A stretch of DNA of 29,589 nt from CBDBJK01 sp965206395 (lineage in GTDB: Bacteria > Chloroflexota > Dehalococcoidia > Lucifugimonadales > CATOSD01), in contig CBDBJK010000017.1 of the NCBI GenBank assembly GCA_965206395.1, forward strand, positions 1 through 29,589. Reading direction: 5' to 3'. Positions 8,012 through 16,292 of the stretch are shown in pieces (the first letter of the stretch is position 1; the number at the start of each line of letters is the position of its first letter). The translations under genes were made by a program, and so were the position numbers. Under the pieces are notes generated by a model, which saw nothing but the letters and a program-made list of their open reading frames with translations, ran no database searches and was not told the origin of the DNA.

Positions 8012-9003
8012 ACCCATTTTGGTTCGACCGTAATCAATTCCACCTGCTAGCTCGACAATTAATTTATATCCTTCTTCCTGCTTAGCTTCGTCCTGCAGTA
8101 AGGCTGTGCGTTGCTCTTCCAATTTGCCCACCGCTTTTTTGGGTGGTGAGGCAAAGAACTTTCCTGAAACCTCTTTACCGTAGTGCGAAACTTCAAGATA
8201 CCTCTTACCTGCTGCAGAAATTGGACCCGCCAATCCCATTAGAGGGCCGATAATTTTAATCATTGGGAGCATTATGATACGCATCATCGGTGATTGATTC
8301 CGAGCAAAGTTAGTTGAAAGGACACTGCCGGGCGATACCGCATTGACCGTAATACCGCTCGGCAACCTTTTTGCAAGTGAAGATGACCACCATGCCACGA
8401 ATACTTTAGCCAGTGCGTAGGCGCTCATAGGAACGTATTTAGCCGGATAGGTAGCCTCGGCATAAGCCTTTAAAGCATCGTGCATACTGCCTTTAAAATC
8501 TTCTCTGGCTACTTTATCGATATCGGGTAAAGATACCCCCGGAACATCACCTCTTGCACCTTCTGAACCGGCGATGATGATCCTTCCATTTTCACTATGC
8601 CCCCTTTGGCAAGTAGGTTTATTGTCATAGCATGATGTCCGATCAAGGTCGAAGCGAAGGTCATGTCAACCCCGCTAGAGTTTTTCGTAATGTCGCTTCC
8701 TGAAACCATGCCTGCATTAAGAATCAGAAGGTCGATTTTATACCCTTTTGAGATCAGCTCTTCGCTGGCTCTTATCGCTGATTCTACTTCGGAAACATCC
8801 ACTACTAAAGTTTCGAAAACATCTTTGCTTTCTCGTTCGATGAGAAGCTTACGGGCCGCTTCTCCCTTTTCAAGTGTTCTGCAACCCAATATCACTTTGC
8901 TATACCCTGCAGAAGCCAGCTGGAAAACTGTTTCGAATCCAATTCCAGAATTTGCGCCTGTTACCAAGGCAATTCCTTTAATTATGTTTTCGTCTTTGTT
9001 CAC
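7856..9003 (-). pseudogene. Short-chain dehydrogenase/reductase, frameshifted
   Basis: NAD(P)-dependent oxidoreductase of the SDR superfamily, light-dependent protochlorophyllide reductase-like/retinol dehydrogenase-like by pattern. The first part has the cofactor motif ALVTGANSGIGFETVFQLAS (TGxxxGIG) and LLILNAGM (NAG). The second part has the catalytic YALAKVFVAWW (YxxxK) and ITVNAVSPGSV. Between them the frame breaks at TTTT on the plus strand (8589-8592). One more A on the coding strand restores VKNGRIIIAGSEGARGDVPG and one continuous protein of about 382 residues. The C-terminal coding end beyond about 8029 runs into the stretched repeat, so the native stop may have been elsewhere. Single-base loss in a homopolymer may be a sequencing error. 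ATG 9003 follows a GGAGGA-type site. Confidence 0.8.
8029..8260 (-). repeat. Compact copy of the SDR 3' region
   Basis: This is the normal coding version inside the SDR gene (encoding GKEVSGKFFASPPKKAVGKL and neighbours). It is the counterpart of the stretched copy at 7502-8011; all matching words are collinear and in direct orientation. Confidence 0.75.
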
Positions 9004-9108
9004 AACATTTTCCTCCAGCAGGTTGCAATTTTATATTTCATAGGGCTTTGCAAATCGTTAAATCAACTTGGTCATGAGATTATCTTTGAAGTTGATCAAG
9101 TGAATTAG

Positions 9109-10309
9109 GGAACCTCTGAACAACTCGGCGCAAGCGTGGATGGGCAGAGTGGTTCCGTTCTTTGGAGATGTTCAGGCATCTTTGTGACGTTCCAGGTCGT
9201 GGTTGAGGCGTTCAGACCGTGTCTGTTGTGGCCTCGAAGCGGCTTTTCGGAGCCATCGCGGCTCCCCGGCCGTGATTTGCTCACTGCGCCCCTCTCATGC
9301 CGCCAGACGGCGCTCTGCCGTCATCAAGTTGGCCAGCCCCAGTAGCAATGCCAGCCGTTGCGCGTTCTTAGCCAACCCTCGGTAGCGCACCTTGGCGTAG
9401 CCAAAGCGCCGCTTCACGTACAGGAACGGATGCTCCACTTTCGCTCTGACCGACGCTTTGCGCTTCTCCGCCAACGCCTCGTGGCTGCCAGGCTCCAGGT
9501 GCCGTCGCCGGCCGGGCCTCATCGCCACTCGCCACTCCACATCCAACTCTCGATTCTCCAACCGCTTGTCCACTCCCTGATACCCCGCATCCCCCCACAC
9601 TCGTTTCTCTCCACCGTGCAGCAATCGGTGCGCTTCTGTCACATCATGCACGTTAGCTGGCGTCGTAGTCATGCTGTGTACCACTCCCGTCTCAGCGTCA
9701 GCGCCTACGTGTACTTTCATCCCGAAGCGCCACTCGTTCCCCTTCTTCGTCTGGTGCATCTCAGGGTCTCGCTCACCCGCACGATTCTTCGTCGATGACG
9801 GCGCCTCTATGATGCTCGCGTCCACGATCGTCCCCTCCCGAAGCCGCAGTCCCTGGGACTCCAGATGACGGTTTATCTCCTCGAACAGACTCTGCCCCAA
9901 CTCATGCTCTTCCAGCAGATGGCGGAAGTTCAGAATCGTCGTCTCGTCCGGCAGCGGGCCCGACAGCTTCAACCCTACGAACCGTCTCACCGACTCGACC
10001 TCGTAGAGCATGTCCTCCATACCAGGATCGCTCAAGTTGTAGAACAACTGCACGCAGTGTATCCGCACCATCGCCGACAACTCATATGGTCGACGGCCTC
10101 GGCCCGCCTTGGGATAGAACGGACGGATGCGCTCTTCCATCTGTTCCCACGGGATCAGAGCATCCATGCGCTCCAGGAATATCTCCCGGCGGGTCTTGCG
10201 CTTCTTGCTCTCGTATTCCAAGTCCGCAAATGTTGGCTGGTCCATCAATTATCTCCCGAACACAGTGCTATTCTCTATGCTACTATGCCCAGACTTGTTC
10301 AGAGTATCC
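9109..10309 (-). mobile_element. IS5-family insertion sequence (complete, 1201 bp)
   Basis: The ends are imperfect inverted repeats: GGAACCTCTGAACAA at 9109 and, read inward from the right, GGATACTCTGAACAA ending at 10309. The element is flanked by TTAG at 9105-9108 and at 10310-10313, a 4-bp duplication matching the YTAR target of the IS5 subgroup. It carries a single intact transposase gene. The insertion lies about 105 bp upstream of the SDR start codon and may have separated that gene from its promoter. Confidence 0.92.
9295..10248 (-). CDS. IS5-family transposase (intact)
   Basis: 317-aa DDE transposase. The N-terminal part FYPKAGRGRRPYELSAMVRI and LSDPGMEDMLYEVESVRRF is the family's DNA-binding region, followed by PLPDETTILNFRHLLEEHEL. 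Catalytic residues are visible as GTIVDASII (Asp), WGDAGYQG (Asp) and RAKVEHPF (Glu) with the YREK-like context (VKRRFGYAKVRYRGL). Length is close to the usual for IS5 and there is no frame break, so the element is probably still mobile or recently so. Start at ATG 10248 or the next ATG codon. Confidence 0.93.
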   Translation of the reverse strand: MMDQPTFADLEYESKKRKTRREIFLERMDALIPWEQMEERIRPFYPKAGRGRRPYELSAMVRIHCVQLFYNLSDPGMEDMLYEVESVRRFVGLKLSGPLPDETTILNFRHLLEEHELGQSLFEEINRHLESQGLRLREGTIVDASIIEAPSSTKNRAGERDPEMHQTKKGNEWRFGMKVHVGADAETGVVHSMTTTPANVHDVTEAHRLLHGGEKRVWGDAGYQGVDKRLENRELDVEWRVAMRPGRRRHLEPGSHEALAEKRKASVRAKVEHPFLYVKRRFGYAKVRYRGLAKNAQRLALLLGLANLMTAERRLAA

Positions 10310-10456
10310 TTAGATTCTCCTGAAACCCTTCCAGGTTCTGTGTATGTGACAAAAATATCAGCATATTCGGGATTTGCTTATTCGTAAGCGTTCAGTTCCC
10401 AGCCAGCATACGGAAGGGGCGTGAAGGCTTACGAACAGATACCTCGCGCGTGACGC

Positions 10457-11002
10457 CTACGGAAGTTTCGGCGCGTCGGACGGCGGCTCAACCTGGAAAG
10501 TGTTCAGGGCGCAGGCCAGCATCCCGTAGTAACCCATCGTGGCGGTTAGCTCAGTAACACCCTGGTCGCCGAATTTCGCCTTCGCCGCGTCGAACGTAGC
10601 GTCGGAAACGCGATGGTCGCGGAATAGCTCGCGACCGTACCGGACTATCAGCGCCTCGTCATCGGTCAGCGAGTCGAGCGAGCGGCGATTGGCTACCACG
10701 TCGATGGCCTCTTGTCGAACGCCAACCTCTTTTGCCAGCCTCGCATGGGCCGCCCACTCATAGCCGCAGTCAAACTCGCGCGACGTGGTGATGATGGCTA
10801 GCTCGCGGTCTGTTGCGGCCAGCGTGGACTCGAATCGCAGGTACGTGCCAAGGTGCGCGGCGCGTCCGGCGACCTCCGGGGAGTTGAGCAGCACGGCAAA
10901 GGGGCCGCTCACCTGTCCTCGACTCGACGCTATCGACTCGAAGATGTGCGTCTTGTCGGCAGGAACCTGATCTTTTGTTGTGATATGCGTAATTCTCGCC
11001 AT
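10457..11002 (-). CDS. Carboxymuconolactone decarboxylase (CMD/AhpD-like) family protein
   Basis: 181-aa cytoplasmic protein of the all-alpha CMD fold. The central motif is ITTSREFDCGYEWAAHARLA (E-x-x-C, then W and H). It has one Cys, not the CxxC of AhpD peroxidases, so a CMD-type decarboxylase or an uncharacterised hydrolase is more likely than alkylhydroperoxide reduction. TDDEALIVRYGRELFRDH and VTELTATMGYYGMLACALN complete the family pattern. GGAGGAGG stands about 7 bases before ATG 11002. It has no operon partner: the neighbours are an IS element downstream and a divergent surface-protein gene. Confidence 0.85.
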   Translation of the reverse strand: MARITHITTKDQVPADKTHIFESIASSRGQVSGPFAVLLNSPEVAGRAAHLGTYLRFESTLAATDRELAIITTSREFDCGYEWAAHARLAKEVGVRQEAIDVVANRRSLDSLTDDEALIVRYGRELFRDHRVSDATFDAAKAKFGDQGVTELTATMGYYGMLACALNTFQVEPPSDAPKLP

Positions 11003-11201
11003 GATTTCCTCCTCCGTTTTTTGCGCCTTGAGGCTTTATACACGCCCTAATTTGTCGCCAGCACGGATACTGCTCGCGCCGATTTTCGGAGAGTAATGTA
11101 ACACAAAACCAGCCTGTTTTATACATTGGTTGTGTTATGTAAAGAATTCTGATATATTCACGCCTGAAGAAGGATTACTGAATAGTTTGGAGGTTTACCG
11201 G

Positions 11202-12992
11202 ATGCGTTCTATTACCTTGTTGTTGCTTGGCATGGCTGCGATGCTAATTCTCGTGGCATTTCCAGGGCCTGTTCAGGCGGCGACACTTACAGTTACCAAG
11301 ACAGATGACACCTTTGACGGCGTGTGTGATGCGGACTGCTCGCTGAGAGAGGCGATTGGCATGGCTGATCCGGGCGATAGCATAGACATTCCGGCAGGGG
11401 AGTTCACACTCTCCCTTGGCGTACAGATAACCTTCGGCAAAAACCTGACCCTGACAGGGGCCGGGGCGGAAAACACGATAATCCAGGCCGATGCCAACCC
11501 TGGGACGGCGAGCTTCCGCATATTTAACATCACAAGCGGGGATGTCAGCATATCGGGTGTCACCACACGGCATGGCAAGGTAAGCGGCACCGGCGGCGCC
11601 ATAACCAATAACGGCAACCTGATGCTGGTCGAGAGTGTCGTCAGTGACAACTCCGCAACCGCCAACGGCGGCGGCATATACAGCACTGGCACACTTACCG
11701 TGATCGAAAGTGTCGTCAGTGACAACTCGACGTCTAGCGACGGCGGGGGGATTAGTGGCATCTTGGCATTGACCAGAAGCACGGTGAGTGACAACACTGG
11801 CAGGAGGGGTGGAGGAATTTATGGTGCTGGAACTTTTAATAACTCCACAATTAGCAATAACGTTGCTTTAGGATTTCAAACGCGTGGCGGAGGAGGATTG
11901 TTCGCCACAACTAATACGACAATGACCAACGTGACTATAGCCGAGAACTCTACAGGTCTTAGGGGCGGAGGCATATATCGTAACAGTGGGACAGTGGAGC
12001 TGATAAACACATTGCTGGCGAAGAACACAGCGCCAACTGGCCCAGATTGTTACAGTTCGATCACTTCCCTGGGTCACAACTTCATTGGGTTTCCAGTGAA
12101 CTGTAGTTTCGTGCCTGATCCAAGCGACGTGACGGGCACAGTGGATATAGCGCTTGACCCCAATATTGGACCGCTTCAGGACAACGGTGGCCCCACCGAG
12201 ACCCACGCGCTGCTGCCAGGCAGTCTGGCGATTGATGCTGGCGATGATGTTGCTGCTCCCGCGACAGACCAGCGTGGAGTCGTCCGGCCACAGATTGCCG
12301 CCAGCGATATCGGTGCCTACGAGTACCAGCTTCCCGGTGAAGCCCCGATAGCTGTAGACGATTCATATGACGTGGCCCACAATACCCTTCGAACCGTGCC
12401 AGTGCCAGGAGTGCTCGACAACGACTCGGATGGGGACGGCGACCCGATGACAGCGTCGCTGGTCGGTGACGTCAGCAACGGAACACTGAATCTTGGCGCC
12501 GACGGCTCGTTCACATACATGCCAGACCCCGGCTTTGGTGGCACAGATGAGTTCAGCTACGTCGCAAAGGACGCTTTACAGGAGTCCAATCTGGCTGTAG
12601 TGACCCTCAATGTTGGCCATCCTCGTTGCACGCTAGACCTGAGCGCCGGCTATTCAGAGGGTAATCTTGACCTTGATTTCCTCGTGGGTTCGTTAGAGCC
12701 TCCTGTAACCTGGGGGGTATGGTTGCTGATTCCAGATGCGGGCGTGTTTGAAGCGTGGTCGATTCCTCTCGCTGGTTTTATCGACCCGCCCTTCGTTGTA
12801 CCGACGATTTCCTTCGCGTTGCCTCAATTGGGGACAATCGGAGTTTTGACGGTGATGACCGCGCCTGTTGATGGGATAGTGTGCTCGGCCTGGGCCACGG
12901 TTGATACAGGTTCTGCGTTGTCTGGCGAAGTAACGATAGAAGGCCTGAGAGGACTGATACCCGAGGCCGCCAACATATTCTCCGGCAACTAG
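11202..12992 (+). CDS. Secreted CSLREA / choice-of-anchor Q surface protein with cadherin-like domain
   Basis: 596-aa exported protein. A signal peptide (residues 1-26, ending PGPVQA) is followed by the CSLREA motif (DGVCDADCSLREAI). Next comes a right-handed beta-helix region with repeated 'SxVSDNS...GGGI' turns (about 100-270). A typical choice-of-anchor Q closure follows (DNGGPTETHALLPGSLAIDA, then RGVVRPQIAASDIGAYEY). After it comes a cadherin/VCBS-like domain (PVPGVLDNDSDGDGDPMTAS with GADGSFTYMPDPGFGGTDEF) and a C-terminal domain with two Cys-containing strands and no recognised function. GGAGG at 11189-11193 precedes ATG 11202; the frame is open from 11130 but that part is not family-like. 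Probably a cell-surface or secreted adhesin; no membrane anchor is seen at the C-terminus. Confidence 0.88.
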   Translation: MRSITLLLLGMAAMLILVAFPGPVQAATLTVTKTDDTFDGVCDADCSLREAIGMADPGDSIDIPAGEFTLSLGVQITFGKNLTLTGAGAENTIIQADANPGTASFRIFNITSGDVSISGVTTRHGKVSGTGGAITNNGNLMLVESVVSDNSATANGGGIYSTGTLTVIESVVSDNSTSSDGGGISGILALTRSTVSDNTGRRGGGIYGAGTFNNSTISNNVALGFQTRGGGGLFATTNTTMTNVTIAENSTGLRGGGIYRNSGTVELINTLLAKNTAPTGPDCYSSITSLGHNFIGFPVNCSFVPDPSDVTGTVDIALDPNIGPLQDNGGPTETHALLPGSLAIDAGDDVAAPATDQRGVVRPQIAASDIGAYEYQLPGEAPIAVDDSYDVAHNTLRTVPVPGVLDNDSDGDGDPMTASLVGDVSNGTLNLGADGSFTYMPDPGFGGTDEFSYVAKDALQESNLAVVTLNVGHPRCTLDLSAGYSEGNLDLDFLVGSLEPPVTWGVWLLIPDAGVFEAWSIPLAGFIDPPFVVPTISFALPQLGTIGVLTVMTAPVDGIVCSAWATVDTGSALSGEVTIEGLRGLIPEAANIFSGN

Positions 12993-13019
12993 CAATATCT
13001 GAGGAGTAAACAGGCTTAT

Positions 13020-13053
13020 CGCAGCGTACGGTCTACCGTGACCGTACGCTGCG
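13020..13053. terminator. Perfect palindrome between convergent genes, likely bidirectional terminator
   Basis: CGCAGCGTACGGT (13020-13032) pairs with ACCGTACGCTGCG (13041-13053) over 13 bp around an 8-base loop. The loop contains the stop codon of the convergent minus-strand gene (13033-13035), so the right arm encodes its last residues. Neither side has a run of T, so termination, if any, may be Rho-assisted, or the hairpin may protect the 3' ends. Confidence 0.6.
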
Positions 13054-14889
13054 CACGAGTCCCGTGATAGTGCTCCAGTATAACGAGGCTCCCAGCGTAA
13101 TCAGTCCGATCAGGAGAAGGATGACGGCCCTGGTCGTGACGCCCGACGAGAAGCCGTCTATTACGGATTTACCCATGTCGAAGCCCTTGTCAATCACGAG
13201 GAGCAGAGTGGTATCGAAGTCGTCGTCGGGGTCGATTTCGGCCAGGACCTCTTGTTTGAGTTCTTCATATGGAGAGTCCGTCAAGATGCCGTAGGTCGCC
13301 CCGAAGCTCATGAAGATGATGGCTGAGACGACAACGAGTGCGCCTGCTCCCCACGCGATACGGCTCGACCAGTTGCGGCCTCCGAGAAACCCGATCCCTA
13401 CGAGCACTGCCAGCGTCGGCAGGTAGATCAAAAACTGTAGCCTTCTAGCCCAACTGGAAAGACTCCGAAAGAAGTTAATCCAACTGAGGACGTCTCGATC
13501 GTCTTCCAGGTCTTCTCGAAAATCGACATCGGTGTATGTCCAGCCGTCGGCCAGGAACGCGCGTATATCGTCTAGCCTATCGATAGCCTCGTCGCCGTCA
13601 GAATCGATGAACGCCTCACGAATGTCTTCCCGCAGGTCAACGTCGGTGTACGTCCAGCCGTCCCTGATGATTTCTCTTAGGTCGTCCAGCAGGTCAAGGT
13701 TCTCTGTGGTTCCCTGCTGGGAGAGCGCATCACGCAGGTCTGATTCAGTGAAAGTGATGGAATCGGGAATCCGGTTGATGATAGATGGCCCGACTGATCT
13801 AACAATATTTGCGGCTCCACGCTCCAAACCATCTCTAAGAATCCCACTGCGTAGGCCTGCAAGCCGGTCGCTAACTTTTTTGTCTGCCAAATCTTCCAGC
13901 ACATTAACAGCCGCGACCTTGTTGGTCGCAAGAGACACCGTGACGGCAAAGGTGTCCACCTCACCAGTGATATAAGGAGATGCGTCGTCGATAATCGTTG
14001 TCGCTTGAGCCTGCACCCATGAGGGTGGTGCGACCTCTCGCATGGCGGAGATAATTTCCTCGCTCGTTATCTCGAATCCAAGAGGTAGGTCAATGGATTC
14101 GCCAACAAATTCTATGATTAATGGCTCAACGACCTCGTCATACAGAAGGTCATAGGTGTCTGTTTCAAGAAGTAACCTTTTGACTTCCGCGATGGCAATT
14201 GCAATGCGGTCTTCCAGCACGAGCCTTATCTCGAATTCGTCGCTTCTCCCGATGAAATAAGGCGTCACTTCGTCGAGTGTGGCATCTACCTGATTTTCAA
14301 TCCACTCTCTCGTAACGACACTGCGTACCGATGACTCCAGCTGTTCAGTAGTTACCGTTAGCCCAAGTGGCAGTTCATCGGCCAGCACGTCCTCGATGGC
14401 CGGGTTCACCAGGTCTTCGAACATGAAATTGTAGAAGTCGGCCCTGCGCATCAAGGAACTTAGCTCTCCGACCATTACCAGTACCTGGTCGCCAGCCTGT
14501 ATTGTGACCTCGAACTCGTCGCTCCTGCCGGTCACATAGCTGCCCAGCTCGTCGAGGAGCTGTTCTACTATCGATTGCACCCATTCCGGGGGAATCGCGG
14601 TATTCAGCGAGGTTACGATTTCCTCTGTGGAGAGGTTAAGGGCAACGAGGGGGTTTTGGCTCAGTTCTCCGGGCAGGTCTTCGACATCCAACTCTCGCGC
14701 CTCATCGAGCGCGGAGGTTGTCACTTCGACCAGTAGGAACTCGTAGAAATCGGCCTTCGCTAGCTCCTTTGGGTAGAAGCCGGGGTCAAGGAAAGTGCCG
14801 CCGACCTGCAAGACGACCAGCGCCACAAAGAGCAAGACGAATAGCAGGAACCCCAGTGGAATGGTTAGGAGTCGCCTTAGAATTATCAT
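13033..14889 (-). CDS. Unrecognised membrane protein with three tandem extracytoplasmic repeats
   Basis: 618 aa; I do not recognise a named family. One N-terminal membrane segment (about 8-30) is followed by a long acidic, helical, probably extracytoplasmic part and three C-terminal membrane segments (near LQFLIYLPTLAVLVGIGFLG, ALVVVSAIIFMSFGATYG and AVILLLIGLITLGASLYW). The middle has three repeats of about 95 residues. Each starts D-(F/T)-Y-(E/N/D)-(F/L) and contains a '(S/T)-x-E-x-(I/L)-x-x-(S/A)' helix, a '(E/S)-W-(V/I)' motif and a '(Y)-(V/F/I)-(T/I)-G-(R/E)-x-(D)-(E/T)-F' strand (about 47-145, 150-241, 244-335). Later DGWTYTDVDLRED and DGWTYTDVDFRED form a second, shorter repeat. ATG 14889 is the natural start. 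It converges with the CSLREA gene; no operon partner suggests a role. Confidence 0.75.
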   Translation of the reverse strand: MIILRRLLTIPLGFLLFVLLFVALVVLQVGGTFLDPGFYPKELAKADFYEFLLVEVTTSALDEARELDVEDLPGELSQNPLVALNLSTEEIVTSLNTAIPPEWVQSIVEQLLDELGSYVTGRSDEFEVTIQAGDQVLVMVGELSSLMRRADFYNFMFEDLVNPAIEDVLADELPLGLTVTTEQLESSVRSVVTREWIENQVDATLDEVTPYFIGRSDEFEIRLVLEDRIAIAIAEVKRLLLETDTYDLLYDEVVEPLIIEFVGESIDLPLGFEITSEEIISAMREVAPPSWVQAQATTIIDDASPYITGEVDTFAVTVSLATNKVAAVNVLEDLADKKVSDRLAGLRSGILRDGLERGAANIVRSVGPSIINRIPDSITFTESDLRDALSQQGTTENLDLLDDLREIIRDGWTYTDVDLREDIREAFIDSDGDEAIDRLDDIRAFLADGWTYTDVDFREDLEDDRDVLSWINFFRSLSSWARRLQFLIYLPTLAVLVGIGFLGGRNWSSRIAWGAGALVVVSAIIFMSFGATYGILTDSPYEELKQEVLAEIDPDDDFDTTLLLVIDKGFDMGKSVIDGFSSGVTTRAVILLLIGLITLGASLYWSTITGLVRSVRSR

Positions 14890-14942
14890 GATGATTCAAC
14901 TTTAGCCGAGGGCTTCAGATAACGCAATGAGCCTTTAGACTA

Positions 14943-16189
14943 GTGGTTCAACGTTTTTGTATTGATGGGTAGAGTGACTTTAGCTTGATGCGCGCATCCT
15001 CGGTAGTGAAGCGCCAATCCACTCGTATCACATCCCGGTTGCGTTGATTCTGCCAAGCATTGACCTCGCCGCGCAGGATGTCTTGATTGGCAATCCGTCG
15101 GTCCAGGCACTGTCGAGCCAGCACACCGATCTCTATCTCCGCCATATTCAACCAACTCCCGTGTTTGGGAGTGTAGTGTATCTCCAGTCGCTCAGCTATA
15201 CGCCTCGCCTCAGCAGGCTCGAATGCCTCGTATAGCGAGGACAGCTTGTGAGTGTTGAGATTGTCCATTACCAGCACGATCCGGTCTCTGTCAGGGTAGT
15301 CCTCGTCGACCAGTTTCTTTATCACATGCGCCCAGTCCACCTTCGTGCGACGCTCTCTGACCTCGACTCGGCGCCATCCGTCCAACGGTGCAAACAGCAT
15401 GAACAGGCTGCTCACTCCATTGCGCTCGTATTCGTAGTCGTATGCCGCCGATAAGCCGGGCGCTGCGGGACGCGGCACTCGCGTCTCCTTGACTTGCTGT
15501 TTGCTCGTCTCATCCATGCACACCAGAACCTCATTCCCATCGTACGGCCGTTGGTAGACCTCCAGTACGTCTTCCATCACGTCTTCCATCGCGCACACAA
15601 ACTCCGCGCTCTGACCGGGCGGGATGCACCAACTCTGCTTCAGCCACGGCTTCAGTTCGTTTTTTTTTAAGCGCCTGGCGAACCGTCTCGGTGCTAATGG
15701 TCCCGACTATCTCACACTCGCAACTGGTCAGCCAACAGCTTCAGGGTCCAACTGGCACGCCCCTCCGGCGGTTCCCCGCAGGCCATCGCTATCAACCGTG
15801 CTTCACCTTCGCCGTCCAGTCTCTTTTGACGCCGACGCAGTTGCTTTTTGCGATTCAGCGCAGACTCGACCCCCTCCTCCACACAGCGCTTGCGTATTCG
15901 CTCGACCGTTGACTGTCCCACACCGAGCGCGCTGGTGATGTCCGCGTCCTTCATTCCCCCGTCCGAGCGTGACTCATCGCTCATCAGCAGAATGCGCGCA
16001 TGGGTCTGTTTGTACGCCGCAGCCCGACCGCGTGAGACCAAGGCGTTGAGTTCCTGTTGTTCGTCGGTAGTCAGTCTGATACGGTACTTCTTGGTAGACA
16101 TCATGGTTCCTCCTCGGTTCAACGTTACGATTGAACCCCCAAGAGGAACAATGACTATCATGGTATTCATTTCAATGATGTTGGACCAC
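14943..16189 (-). mobile_element. IS630-family insertion sequence, copy 2 (inverted, 1247 bp)
   Basis: The same element as copy 1 in opposite orientation, with identical terminal words (GTGGTTCAAC at 14943 and GTTGGACCAC ending at 16189) and TA flanks at 14941-14942 and 16190-16191. The only difference I found is two missing bases near 15720, which accounts for 1247 against 1249 bp. It lies intergenically between the 618-aa protein gene and the selenoprotein gene, about 100 bp from the latter's start. Confidence 0.93.
14948..16104 (-). pseudogene. IS630 transposase, copy 2, inactivated by a 2-bp deletion
   Basis: The helix-turn-helix frame starts at ATG 16104 and the DDE core is intact (same residues as copy 1). 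The first frame, however, lacks two bases at about 15720. Copy 1 reads CAGTTGGTCGAGTG on its coding strand and this copy reads CAGTTGCGAGTG. The frame therefore ends early after LLADQLRV (130 residues from ATG 16104), well before the A9 recoding run. This copy should not make a full transposase and would depend on copy 1 in trans. The leader hairpin over the ribosome-binding site is retained. Confidence 0.88.
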
Positions 16190-16292
16190 TAGGTTAAGGT
16201 TAAAGCTCATGTCATTTAGAGAATATCTCGACGGCATTGGAATAACCGGATAGAATATGAGACCAGCATATCCAAATAAGAAGGAAGGGTTG

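Noticed and set aside
5188..16189. Composite transposon formed by the two inverted IS630 copies
   Set aside because: Copy 1 lies inside a gene whose halves still flank it in frame, and each copy has its own TA target pair. They look like two independent insertions rather than the ends of one unit.
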